64,000 bases of DNA, taken from contig JAEQBH010000899.1 in the NCBI GenBank assembly GCA_016808115.1, positions 62,001 to 126,000 on the forward strand. Direction: 5' to 3'. Both the position numbers and the translations under genes were made by a program. The DNA comes from Tetrastigma voinierianum. Lineage: Eukaryota > Streptophyta > Magnoliopsida > Vitales > Vitaceae. The notes under the pieces are model-generated. The model searched no databases. It saw only the letters and a list, made by a program, of their open reading frames with translations, and was not told where the DNA came from. This document shows, one piece after another, positions 43,982 through 54,585 of the stretch (positions are counted from its first letter, which is position 1; every line of letters begins with the position of its first letter).

Positions 43982-46254
43982 TGTGACACCCCAAATCCTG
44001 GGGGTCTTTTTTTTGATATTGCACATGTCTGTTGCAATAGAGAAGTCGATGCCGCGACAAAGTCCTTGTCGCGCCCGCCGCGGCGTCGAGCACCGGGCCC
44101 CGGCTTCCCATCGCATACACGCTAATCGTCGCCGTACAAGCACCAGGCGCACCTAGGCCTATCGTGCGGGCTGCCACACACGCTAGCCTGGTCTATGGGT
44201 CGAGACAAAAAACACTCTATCGCGACACCACCCTAAGAAACCCTATCGTGACATAAAATCTTCTATCGTGATAGGAATGTCCTACCCTCGAGAAAACTCT
44301 GTCGCGACATAGAAATGCTTATTGCAACAGAAAACCCCAGTTCCATGCCAAAACTTGTCTCGATAGAGGGCCATTGTCGCGACACAAGGCCAAAATTCTC
44401 TGTCACTACAAAGACCCGAAAATGGGCAATAACCCATTCTGGTCTTCTGCACCTCTAGTTCCTTTTCTCTTTTCTTTCCAAAACACCTTAAATGCGATAT
44501 AAAATAGCATTTTTATTGGCTAAAGGCATCTATGAAACTGGGAAAACCTCGCTTAATCGTATTTATCATACAAATGAGTTTAATTACAACTCTGTTCTTT
44601 TTACATAAACAAAAACTAGGTTTTCTACCCAAAATTTACAAATTATAGAATAAAGCCAAATCTGGCCTTTTCTTCACAACTGAAGTCTTGGATGTGATTC
44701 ATCCCCCGGTGTACCTCCAGTACTGAAAATATTTGCCCACAACGGGGTGAGCAATGCCCAGTAGACGAATTCTCCTACAAGGGCTACTCCCCACCTAAGT
44801 GCACATGCAATGGTAAACACACACACATTCAAGTACAATCATGCACATTCCTATTCGAATGTCTACATGTCATGCCCCATGTCCCCGAGTCCTCACTGAC
44901 TCCCTCACACCTGCATTTGCCATGTATAAAAAACTATTTCCAAAACAAAAGATTTTTGTTTTCGAAAGCTCATTGGACAATCTCCGATTTCCAAATTTAT
45001 TAGTCAACCCTTTGATATAATTTAGTGGACATACTCCGAAAAATATATTTTTGTGGGATAACCTCCAATACTTAGTGACATATCCACAAATGGCATTGTG
45101 GACTACTTGTCAAAACCATGTCATGCACTCACACCAGTTCCATGCGATGTCCCCATGCATATGAAATGCAATATGTCATTTCATGAATAATTATATTTCC
45201 TACATATAATTTACATTCATCATAGATTTCATGCTAATATATCAAATAAGCATATATCAACATAATTTCATATAACCAACATGTTATTCATTTTTTTAGC
45301 AATAATACATAAAAACAGCACACATGGACCACACAACTAAAATCACCCCAGGATCGCCCAAAATATCCCAGAATTCAGCCTGCATCGTCTCGAAAATAGT
45401 CCTGGGGGCTCACCCGACTGCTCTTAAAGTGGGCCCCAAAATTCACTTCGACAAATTGAAACGCTCTTGAAAATCCAACCCCAGACTGTCCGAGATAGTC
45501 TTGAAAATTCTAGCATTCAGCCCCAAAATTTCGGGACTCAACTGCATAGTCATTCCCGGCTCCAACATCTCATGTCATGTGAATGGCTCTTAGACCAAGA
45601 ATAAACCAGCAGTGAAAACCCCACCTTCGGGCAAAACCCACGCATTTTGGTACTTCACGCAATTTCTCGCCAGACGACCAACTTTGCCTCTTGCACCGAC
45701 CAGAACCGATGGCCCGATCATTACGAATTCTAGAGAGAAGTTGGAGCTTCTCACTCATCTCCTCATCTCCTTTCTTTTCTTTCTTTCTTTCTCTTTCTTT
45801 TTCCCTCTTTTTCCCCCTCTCTCCACCAGATTTGGTCTAATACTTCAAGTGGGAAGTCTCCTCCTTGCCACATGTCACTTCCCCATTGGTTTTCTTTTCT
45901 CTCACCTTATCTCCTTATCCAAATATTTTGATTTCCTTCCTCTAAGGGCTTGACACATAGCCATCCCTTAGACTTTCTTTCTTTGTTTGACTTCCTCTCT
46001 CCATTTGACACTTGGCTCTAATTAAGCCATTCAACCAAGTGTCATATGTCACTTGTTACACTGGGGATGATTTTAAAAAACGCGAAATTTCACCATCCCC
46101 TCACGACAAAATCTCACTTAGAACTGATTCTCGCGACTCCATTCCAACGATGAAGTCACTTTCATCATCCGAGATCTAGAAAAATTCCACGTTTTCAACT
46201 GAAACTACTGTTTTACCCTTTTTAGAAAAATTGGATTTTTCCCGAGGTTTTACA
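43982..46254 (-). repeat. E3 5' LTR
   Basis: Left end TGTGACACCCCAAATCC, right end 'ggttttaca'. Aligned with 12090-14421, including the CG-rich block, the 'gtttgccatgtataaaaa'-like region and the C/T-rich run. Confidence 0.87.
44030..44420. repeat. Array of TGTCGCGACA-like palindromic words in E3 5' LTR
   Basis: Words of the form (T)GTCGCGACA and CpG-decayed variants recur every ~25-40 bases: 'tgccgcgacaaag', 'ccttgtcgcgccc', 'tatcgcgacacc', 'ctatcgtgacata', 'ctatcgtgatagg', 'ctgtcgcgacatag', 'attgcaacagaaa', 'attgtcgcgacacaagg', 'tgtcactacaaag'. Many are perfect or near palindromes. Function unknown. Confidence 0.65.
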
Positions 46255-46259
46255 AATTG

Positions 46260-46618
46260 TGTGATTATTCATATTATCATCATAAGTTATTATCATAAAG
46301 ATGTTAAATCAGCTTAATTAGTTTTTTGAAATGAATCATTCTAATTAGTTTAATTATACATTTTAATTTATCAGATAATGTTATTTGTTTTATAGTTTCG
46401 ATAATTTATTAAAATATTAGTTTTTTTAATTAAAATAATATGATAAGTGAGATCACATTATGTTATTTTAATACCATATTACATAAATTCAATACCACCA
46501 ACTTTTTAATAACATTATATAAAAATTATTGAATATAAATTAACTTTTTTATAGGATATAATTTTGTTTATCTTTAATTATTTTATAGGATATAACTATT
46601 TAATATCTTTAATTATCT
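46260..46618 (+). repeat. AT-rich repeat, right of E3
   Basis: Continuation of the repeat interrupted by E3. 'ctaattagtttaattatac' and 'ttatcagataatgttat' align with 'ataattagttaaattatac' and 'tattagataatattat' near 3380-3420. No coding sequence. Confidence 0.6.
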
Positions 46619-47025
46619 CACTACAAATATTAATTTTCTAAATAATATATGTCTTTTGTTAAGCTACAACAATTAATAACACTCGTTATTAACAAATTAC
46701 TCAATTTGTGAGAATACCCATTCACCAATAAAAATATTTCATTAGAAAATATAGATAAAAGTTATAACTTTTGGTGTTGACATATTTTTGGTGCAAAAAA
46801 AATCATATTTAGGGATAAAAAACTTTGTTGGCAAATCTTTTATTTTTGTTACAAAAATATTGGCATTAGAAAAAATGCGCTAACTTTTCCCGCCATATGT
46901 TATGAGGACAAAAATCATCAATTTGTCAAAAAAATTAGTATTACTAACGAAAATTCAAATTTTGACAGGAAAAGCTATTTTTAAGGACTAAATTTTCGTT
47001 GGTAAAAGCATGTTTTGTTATAGTG
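46619..47025. mobile_element. E8: CACTA-like MITE candidate
   Basis: A noncoding AT-rich segment bounded by CACTACAAAT on the left and the inverse of CACTATAACAAAAC on the right, so the outer CACTA is inverted on both ends. Internal sequence has the repetitive 'tttttggtg..aaaaa' style of plant MITEs. No matching 3-bp target duplication is seen (TCT versus ACA), and the right end coincides with the start of the copia fragment. Confidence 0.45.
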
Positions 47026-47685
47026 ACATATTTTCCTATGATGAGAATAAATTCCATAAGGATGGTGCTAGCAATTGCTGCATTGAGAAATCTTGAAGTA
47101 CATCAATTGAATGTGAAAAAACGTCTTTCTAAATGGGGAATTAGATAAAGAAATCTACATAGAGCATCATGAAGGGTTTTCTACTCCATGACAAGAAAGA
47201 ATGGTCTATAAATTGGTGAAATCGTTATATGGGCTAAAACAAGCACCAAAACAATTGTATAAGAAATTTGACAATGTCATGATATCATATGACTTTAAAA
47301 TTAATGAATGTGACAAGTGTGTGTATGTTAAAGACACGGAAAATGGATATGTTATTGTATGTGTATACGTAGATGACATGCGTATTGTCGGTACTGATGC
47401 TAAGATGATTATCTCTACTAAGAATATGTTGAATTCAAGGTTTTATATGAAAGACTTAGGACTTGCTAATATTATATTGGGGATAAAAATCAAAAGAACT
47501 TGATATGAACTCATCCTAAATCGCCACACATATGGGATAATATTCCCAAAAAGTTTGACAAAGATACTCTTACAGCCATAACACCAATAGATTGAACTTA
47601 CATTTTAAGAATAAAGCAAATATGTTTCGGCAAAATACTCTAAGGTAATAGGAAATATAATGTACTTAATGAGTTGTACAAGACC
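47026..47685 (+). pseudogene. pol: E9 copia reverse transcriptase
   Basis: From an MRINSIRMVLAIAALRNLEVHQ segment, through a one-base loss in the KTAFLNG-type motif, to EIYIEHHEGF and, after a stop, an open frame at 47201-47503 with 'YKLVKSLYGLKQAPKQLYKK', KFDNVMISYDFKINECDKCVYVK and the catalytic box CVYVDDM. It ends MKDLGLANIILGIKIKRT, stop. Further decayed sequence leads to KYSKVIGNIMYLMSCTRP, where E10 cuts in. This is the copia palm and connection region. Confidence 0.87.
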
Positions 47686-50067
47686 GTATCTACCCTAAAA
47701 CTGGTGGTCCCGTTGACAACCAACAACCAGAGAATCTTATGGATTTAAGACTGATACCACAATCGTTGTGTCCCATTTATATGATCCATATCATTAAAAT
47801 CGGCAGTAGAGTCCCTTGTTCGGGGGAGTTTCACCCAATATACAACCTCTATAACAGTATAATCATTACTCATCCAAGGTCTCAACATAAGTAGTAATGA
47901 CAACACAGGGTCCATCTGTCCATATCCCCAATATACATCCCTTTACCAGGACCCATTCATTCACATTTAAATCTAAATATGAAAATAAAACACATAATTA
48001 CAGTCCGTAAGAATCCGATCATAGCACTTTTACCATAATTACATACCCGACTATTTAGACAATAGTCCCAAAAGAATTTAATTATAATTCTTTTATACAA
48101 AATACTTTTTACAGTTGCACATCAAGGTCACATCGACCCTCCTTCATAATCACGGCCTCGTCTGAAAGTGTCGCTCCCCGTACACCCCCCGCATTCAAAT
48201 GGGGTCCTACAACGGGTGGGCAATGCACAGAGTGAAATTCTATGCGGCTACTTCCCTACCTTAAATGTACATGCAATTTCACACACATCATACCACATTC
48301 CATATAGAAATGCAATCCTACATGGAATGTTTCGTGTCATGAATGAGATGAGAATCTTCATGCCCATAACCTGAGTCCTGACCGACTCCCTCACACCTGT
48401 GACGCCAAGTGTGGTACCGGTAATTGGTGTTTCACCCAATGAATTAACTCATTGGACAACCTTCCAATATTTATTTTAATTTATCAAATCCCATGTGTTT
48501 TTGTGGGTAGCAAATTTTCGAGGTCTCACCACAGGCTTTGCACGCCTTCCGACACTTTCGCAAACCTTTATTGCTGGATACATATATCTAACCAAGAATA
48601 AAATTTGGGTCTTTCACCCTAGGGGGGATCTACCCCATCTTGCTTCACCCAACACATGTATATTTATTTATTTTAATGTTATGCAACCGTGAGTCTCAAT
48701 TTTGGACGTCGTCTCATTTCCGAGCTCACCACATATTCACCAAGAATGGTAAATAACCATTACCATGCACACACACCCGACTCAATGCGATGTCGCCATG
48801 CATATGAAATGCGAATATGTCATTCATGCTATATCATGTTACATGCATAATGAGAGCTACATGCAACATTACCAAAACATGGATAATTATATTATTTTTT
48901 TCATATAATTTATATCCATCATGTCAATACATCAAATAAGCTTATATTAACATGAACTTTTCACACAACAGCATGTTATTCAAACACCAATCAATAACAC
49001 ACGAAATGGCCTCGATCTCGAACCCATAAAAATAGGGCACCTCTCGGTCCCTTCACGGCTATGAACCATTTTTTGGTTCCATTAATCACCGAATCACTAT
49101 GAAACCAAAACACACAACGAAACCCAAAGACATCAGTCCTGGGATTAAAACCAAATCTCAACACAGTCCGGGATTGTCCGAAACTAGTCCCAAAAATTTC
49201 CAATATTCAGTCCAAAAATTTTAGGACTAAATCACACCGCCAGTCACAGCCCCAAAGAAAACCTATGACATTAAATGGATTTTAGGCTAAAAATAATCCA
49301 AATAGGAAAATTCTCTACCTCTTGGAGTTTGACGAAACTCCTAGATTTTGGTACCCACGCATAGCCCTCGTTGCGTGGACCAACTTTTAACTCTCGGACT
49401 GTCAAGATTCGACCGTCGGAACGGCGGGAAAATCCCCCTTTTCTCTCCCATTTTCTTTCTCCCTCTATTCGTTTTCTTCCTTTCTCCCTTTCTGGCTCTT
49501 TACTCCTTTTTTTCTTTGTTCTTCCACTGAACTCCCTTCTTTTGTTTGCTCATATCCTTATTTCCTTTTCATTTTCCTTTTTCTCTTCTCTTTTCATTTT
49601 CTCTTTTCTTTCTTTTTCTCATTACTTTTCTTCTTCTATTTTGGTTCTCATCCAACAACTGAATTAAAAGCTGGGAAACCTCTCTTCTTTCCCTCCATGC
49701 CACTTGTCATCTCCACCTTTTTTTTCTTTGATTATCTTTCCCATATTTCCTCCCCTTAACACTTGGCTCCATGTGAGCCATTCACACAAGTGCACCACAT
49801 GGCTATCATGCCATGTGTCACTCCCCTAAGGTTCCATGTGGCATCCACATGATCATGTCATGTGTCACTCGACACCCGATATCTCGAAAAACTTGAAATT
49901 CCGACTCTCTCGGAATCTGACGAAATTCGACGGGATAACTAGATTTAGCAAGACGAATTCAACGGCGAAGTCCGTTTCGTCATCTGAGATCTAGAAAATT
50001 TCCAATTTCCAACCGAAATTACCATTTTACCATTTTTCAGAAAAATTGAATTTTTCCCGGTTTTACA
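47686..50067 (-). repeat. E10 3' LTR
   Basis: Right end 'cccggttttaca' next to the polypurine tract. Left end decayed relative to TGTGACACCCC. It aligns with 54586-56373 but is ~595 bases longer, because the segment ~49165-49768 is missing from the other copy. Confidence 0.87.
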
Positions 50068-50082
50068 TTCTTCCCCCCTTAA
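50068..50082 (-). other. E10 polypurine tract
   Basis: On the minus strand 'ttaaggggggaagaa' is immediately followed by TGTAAAACCGGG, the 3' LTR start. Confidence 0.85.
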
Positions 50083-50189
50083 CAAAATTTCATCCCCAAA
50101 ATTCACACACTAGCACACACAAATACATGCATATGCAATAGTTATTCTAGTTCCACTATTAAACTTTCAATATTAGACAACGCACCTTC

Positions 50190-51640
50190 ATCCTCAAATA
50201 GAAAGGGATAGGTGGCCCGCATCGTGTCCTCGCATTCCCAAGTTGACTCCTCCACTCCTCGGTGTTACCATAACACTTTCACTAGCCTCACGGTCTTGCG
50301 TCGCAAAACCTGATCCCGGCTATCCAAGATACGCATAGGTCCCTCCTCAAAGGTCGATCTGTATCAACAATAATCTCTCCCTAATCCATTACATGAGCTA
50401 GATCTAGGGTATACTTCCGGAGAATGGAGACGTGGAACACCTCATGGACACTGATAAACTCGGTGGTAGCACCAACCGATATGCAACTGTACCCACCCTC
50501 TCGAGTATCTCGAAGGGCCCGATATACCTCGGCGCTAACTTCCCTCGCTTGTCGAATCTGATCACTCATTTCTTAGGCATCACTTTCAAGAAGACGTGAT
50601 CACCCACCTCAAACTCTAGAGGTCAACGTCGTCTATCGGCGTAGCTCTTCATCCGACTATAAGCTGTGAGAAGACACTTCCGTATCAAATCCACCTTCTT
50701 AGAGGTGTCTCTAATCATATCCGGACCAATGATGGAACTCTCTCCCACCTCAGTCCAACAAATCGGAGATCGGCATGGCCTCCCATATAAAGCCTCATAG
50801 GGTGCCACATCGTATACTCGCCCCTCGATAATCGGCTGTTGCAGCGCATCTCCACTAAGGGTAAGTGCTCCTCCTAGCCACCCTTAAGATCTAGGATGCA
50901 TGCTCGTAGCATGTCCCTCTAAAACCCGTAGGTCCTTCTCCGACCGAATTATCCGTCTGCGGGATGAAAGGTGGTGCTCATCGTCAATTGTGTTCCCATG
51001 GCCTTTGAAACTCTTTCCAAAGTGTCGAAACCCGATCCCATCCGATACTACGGACACCGGGTATTCCATGTAGCCGACACCTCTCGAAGATACAACCAGC
51101 AGAATTCCTCTAGTGTGAAGGTTATCCACACCGCTAGAAAATGTGCTAACTTAGTGAGCTGATCCATAATCACCCACACTGCATCTTGCCTCCACGATGT
51201 CCGTGGCAAGTGGGTTACAAAATCCATCATGACATGCTCCCACTTCCACTTAGCTACCTCCAATGGCTGGAGTAGCCCTGCTGGCTTCTGATGCTCAACC
51301 TTTATCTACTGACATGTGAGACACCGTCGAATAAAATCTCCAACATGTTGCTTCTTCCCGCTCCAGTAATACTGGTGATGAAGATCTCGGTACATCTTCG
51401 TGCCACCGATGCACAAAGAACAGAATAGTTGGAACTCCTCAGAGCCTCCTCTCACATCCGTTAACCGGGGAACCACAACCCATTCCCTATACTGAAGACT
51501 ACCATCTATGTGGGAGCACCTGTCTTTCAAGGCCCATTCCATTCTAGCTACCCGATGACGTATATCTCTATGTCCCACCCTAGGACTCCAATCACCCCGT
51601 CGCAGGGACGACGCAGCCACCAAACTCCTTAATGGTCTCG
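50190..51640 (-). pseudogene. pol: E10 integrase with chromodomain tail
   Basis: Minus-strand pieces in order: zinc-binding region GGTKMYRDLHHQYYWSGK and FIRRCLTCQ (51306-51420); core start WKWEHVMMDFVTHLPRT with the first catalytic Asp, then DQLTKLAHFL (51048-51263); second Asp in PVSVVSD followed by frameshifted sequence (50971-51129); APYEALYGRPCRSP and GES (50700-50808); HEVFHVSILRKYT (50381-50480); and a chromodomain-like EESTWECEDTMRATYPFLFE (~50195-50260). The third catalytic residue lies in a scrambled stretch and cannot be confirmed. At least five frame changes. Confidence 0.83.
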
Positions 51641-52314
51641 AGCTTGATCACCGGTATCATGTACCCCAAACTAGAACCCATAGTCTCGAGCATCCGCACT
51701 CCCTGAAGCCACTAGCCGCATCTCTCGTGGACTTCCGATTGAGCGCACGTACCAAGACATTTGCCTTACTAGGATGGTAATGCAAAGTGAAGTCATAAGC
51801 CTCTAATTACTCCATCTATCTGCGTTGCCTCATGTTAAGGTCCCGCTGTGTGAAAATATACATCAAACTCTTGTGGTCTAAAAATACTTCAAACTGCTCA
51901 CCATACAGGTAGTAGCGCCAAATCTTTAAGGCAAAGACAATGGCCGCCAACCTGTGTCATGTGTAGCGTACTCGCTTTCATGACTTTAGCCGCCTGAACC
52001 ATAAGCTACGACCATCGGATCAGATCAAGACACATCCCGCCCCGTCATTAGAGGTGGCATCACACTACACCAGGTACCTCTGTCCCTGCTCCGGGATTCA
52101 CGAACAGAGCTGAAGTGCTCTTTTCAACCTCTCTAGAATGCCTTCTCACATAGGTCATCCCACTCAAACTCGACCCCTTTCAGTCAATCTAGTCATAGGT
52201 GTCGCTACCAGAGAAATCCTCAATAAACCTCCTATAGTACTCGCTAACCCCAAGAAATCGTATCTAAAGACTAACTTCTATTCCTCCTAACTCATACGCC
52301 TCAACCTTCTGGGT
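51641..52314 (-). pseudogene. pol: E10 RNase H and RT thumb
   Basis: The minus strand shows an HKSLMYIFTQRDLNMRQR segment, then YDFTLHYHPSKAN and R-LNRKS (~51740-51880), the RNase H C-terminal part and tether, and nearer the reverse transcriptase a decayed RRFIEDFS-type thumb (~52200-52250). Heavily frameshifted. Confidence 0.7.
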
Positions 52315-52794
52315 CTACTGACACACTAAGCCGACACGACGTGTCCCAAGAATTTTACCGCAAGCCAAAACTCCAGACTTACTCGAACTTATACAATTGA
52401 TGATCCTTGAGTGCCCGGAGAACAACTCAAACAGATCCTCATGTTCCTCCTCGACCGAGTAGATCAAGATGTCATCAACAAAGACCACAACAAACTGATC
52501 CAAATAGGGTTGGAATACCCTATGCATGATATCCATGAATGCCACTAGAGCATTCGTCAACCGGAAAGGCATCACTGTGAACTCGAAATGCTCATACCGC
52601 GTCCTAAACGCTGTCTTGGGGATATCAGTCTCCTTAACTCTCAACTGATGGTAACCGATACGAAGAGTCATAGAAATGGGCAACGTACCAGGGTGTAATT
52701 CAATGACAAAGTCCACATCCTTGTGCGAAGGTAATCCCGGTAGTTCATCTAGAAAGACATCCTCATACTCGTAAACCACCCAAGGTAGACTCAA
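52315..52794 (-). pseudogene. pol: E10 reverse transcriptase with in-frame palm deletion
   Basis: Open for 159 codons: EDVFLDELPGLPSHKDVDF and ELHPGTLPISMT, then directly LRIGYHQLRVKETDIPKTAF. Compared with E3 (39020-39320) about 80 residues between these are missing, in frame, including the KIDLRT segment with the first catalytic Asp. Downstream, VMPFRLTNALVAFMDIMHRVF and 'PYLDQFVVVFVDDILIYSVE' keep the FVDD pair. The last ~40 codons are out of frame with the family. Such a protein could not be an active polymerase. Confidence 0.85.
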
Positions 52795-52838
52795 ATTCTA
52801 TTTCACTGGGCCCCCAGGTAAGGCTTGCTAGCCATCCA

Positions 52839-53230
52839 TCACCCTCGTCCACCCATTTGAGTCGCAGCGCTCCGTAAAGCATCATGCTTCTTCCCTTGAA
52901 AATTCACACGAATACCGTCTCGTGTGTAGGCAATAATCCTCTTACTATCACAATCAATGACGACTCGATGTGCCGTCAACCAATCCATGTCAAGAATGAC
53001 ATCAAAATCTGATATGCCCATCACCTGAAGGTCTACCGTGAGCAGAATCCCTGAGATCTCTAACTCACGATCCCCACATATTTGATCAATCCTCACCCTA
53101 GTCCCTAGGGGAGAACTCACATGAAACAACTCTTCCAAGGTCTCCACCTCTAAGCCCAAAACATCCACACTAGATGAACAACAAAAGAATGCGATGCACC
53201 ATAATCAAACAATATCTTTGCCCATTGGCG
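52839..53230 (-). pseudogene. pol: E10 protease
   Basis: The active-site segment reads FDYGASHSF (~53180-53210), so the usual Ser after the catalytic Asp is Tyr. A frame change follows, then 110 open codons: VLGLEVETLEELFHVSSP, ISGILLTVDLQVMGISDFDV, ILDMDWL and VVIDCDSKRI. The ILDMDWL motif replaces ILGMDWL. Position between gag and reverse transcriptase is normal for the clade. Confidence 0.8.
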
Positions 53231-53374
53231 AGATAACAGAATCATACCCTATATCATCGATTGATCAACTGGCTCAATCTGTGGTGTGATGGCATAAACA
53301 CGCCCTTGGGTCTCTGAAGTCTCGGCCTGTGAGCTCTATCCTACTGATGATTGGGATTGCTCTGTCCCGAAACC

Positions 53375-54217
53375 CTAGGATCCTTGCCTTTGAGGGCAAT
53401 CCAGCCTCACATGTCCGGGTTGATGGCAATGGAAACATGTCATCGGTCCTAACTTACTAGAAGCCTTGGTCTGGCCTTGGCCCTGATAGTCACGGCCCTG
53501 TCCTTGAAATCCTCGTGGGATAGAAGTCTTCTGCTTCTTTCCCGAACTAGAAGAAGGATGATCCTCCTTCCTCTTACCACTAGCAACCGTATCTTGGATG
53601 CTCCGTGCATCCTCTATCTCTCTCTCTATGGCCATAGCCGTCCTGACCATAGAGTCCATGTCTTGTAGGAGGAATCCTAAAATCTTGCCCTGGATGGACA
53701 ACTTTAGGCCATCCTCGAACTTCCACACCTTGGCCATATCTGTGGCCACATAGTCATCCCCGAAACGTGCCAATTCAGTGAACTTTGCTACGTACTCGAG
53801 CACAATCATACTTCCTTACTTTAACTCAAGGAACTCCCGAGCTTTTGCTTGTCTAGCTGATGCCGGGAAAAACTTATCCATGAAGAGCTCTTGGAACTCT
53901 CCCCATGTCATTGTCTTCGAGTCCCGTGAGACTTTGACCCAATCCCACCATATTTGGGATTCACCCTCTAGCCGAAATGTGGCTAGCCTAATCCACGTAG
54001 CATCGAAGGTAATCTCCATAGCCTCCAAAATCCTCTCAACCTGTTGGAACCAATGATCTGCTACCACTAGATGCCCTCCCCCGGTGAATGTCGAAGGATG
54101 ATGTGCTATAAACTGTTGGAGGTTACTTGGCCCCCCTTGACCCCCAGTTGCACTAGCTTGTGCAATGGCAACAGCTGTAGCACCCATGGCCTCAATAAAG
54201 GCCTGTTGATTAAACAC
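53375..54217 (-). pseudogene. gag: E10 gag, one in-frame stop
   Basis: Ty3/gypsy capsid-nucleocapsid, the best preserved gag here. 54217-53816 encodes FNQQAFIEAMGATAVAIAQA, SNLQQFIAHHPSTFTGGG, VERILEAMEITFDAT, GESQIWWDWV, 'MTWGEFQELFMDKFFPASAR' and FLELK. Then TAA stands where E3 has Q, and the same frame continues for 147 codons: EYVAKFTELARFGDDYVA, KFEDGLKLSIQGKILGF, EREIEDARSIQ, a basic linker, and the intact zinc knuckle CFHCHQPGHVRLDC (C-X2-C-X4-H-X4-C) near the end. The ATG present in E2 and E3 is not preserved near 54270. Confidence 0.9.
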
Positions 54218-54567
54218 AGGTGGAGTGCCTCGCGGCTAACTCCATCGTCCCTTCCCCCTCACCACTACTCCTACATAAGTCAAATAGCAAATTGAGGCTT
54301 CTTTCTCTTTACTCAATTAGTAGTGCATATGCCACCACTAACATACATTATACTTATTTCCCATATACTATTTACCAAGTATATGATTCTCACAATATAT
54401 GACACCAAATCATGCATATATATTTCCCATATACTATTTACCACGTATATGATTCTCACAATATATGACACCATATCATGCACATATCACACATATTTAT
54501 TCATCAAAATGCACAATTGATACATGATCTAAACCCGTGCCCACCGAGTCCTAGGTATTTGTATACC

Positions 54568-54584
54568 TAAACTCTTATATCAAG
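54568..54584 (-). other. E10 primer-binding site, decayed
   Basis: The minus strand reads 'ttgatataagagtttaggt' next to the LTR. Compared with 'tggtatcagagcttagg' of E3 the main changes are G to A and C to T, as expected from decay of methylated cytosines on both strands. Confidence 0.75.
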
Positions 54585-54585
54585 C

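Larger units (their letters stand above)
12090..46254 (-). mobile_element. E3: Tekay-like gypsy element with four nested insertions
   Basis: The outer LTRs (12090-14421 and 43982-46254) face the minus strand. The flanks AGTTG (12085-12089) and AATTG (46255-46259) agree in four of five bases as a target duplication, and the AT-rich repeat continues on both sides. Between the LTRs the minus-strand order is primer site, gag, protease, reverse transcriptase, RNase H, integrase, chromodomain tail, as in E10. This body is interrupted by E7, E6, E5 and E4. About 9.6 kb is E3's own and ~24.5 kb is inserted DNA. Pieces align to E10 across each junction. Confidence 0.88.
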
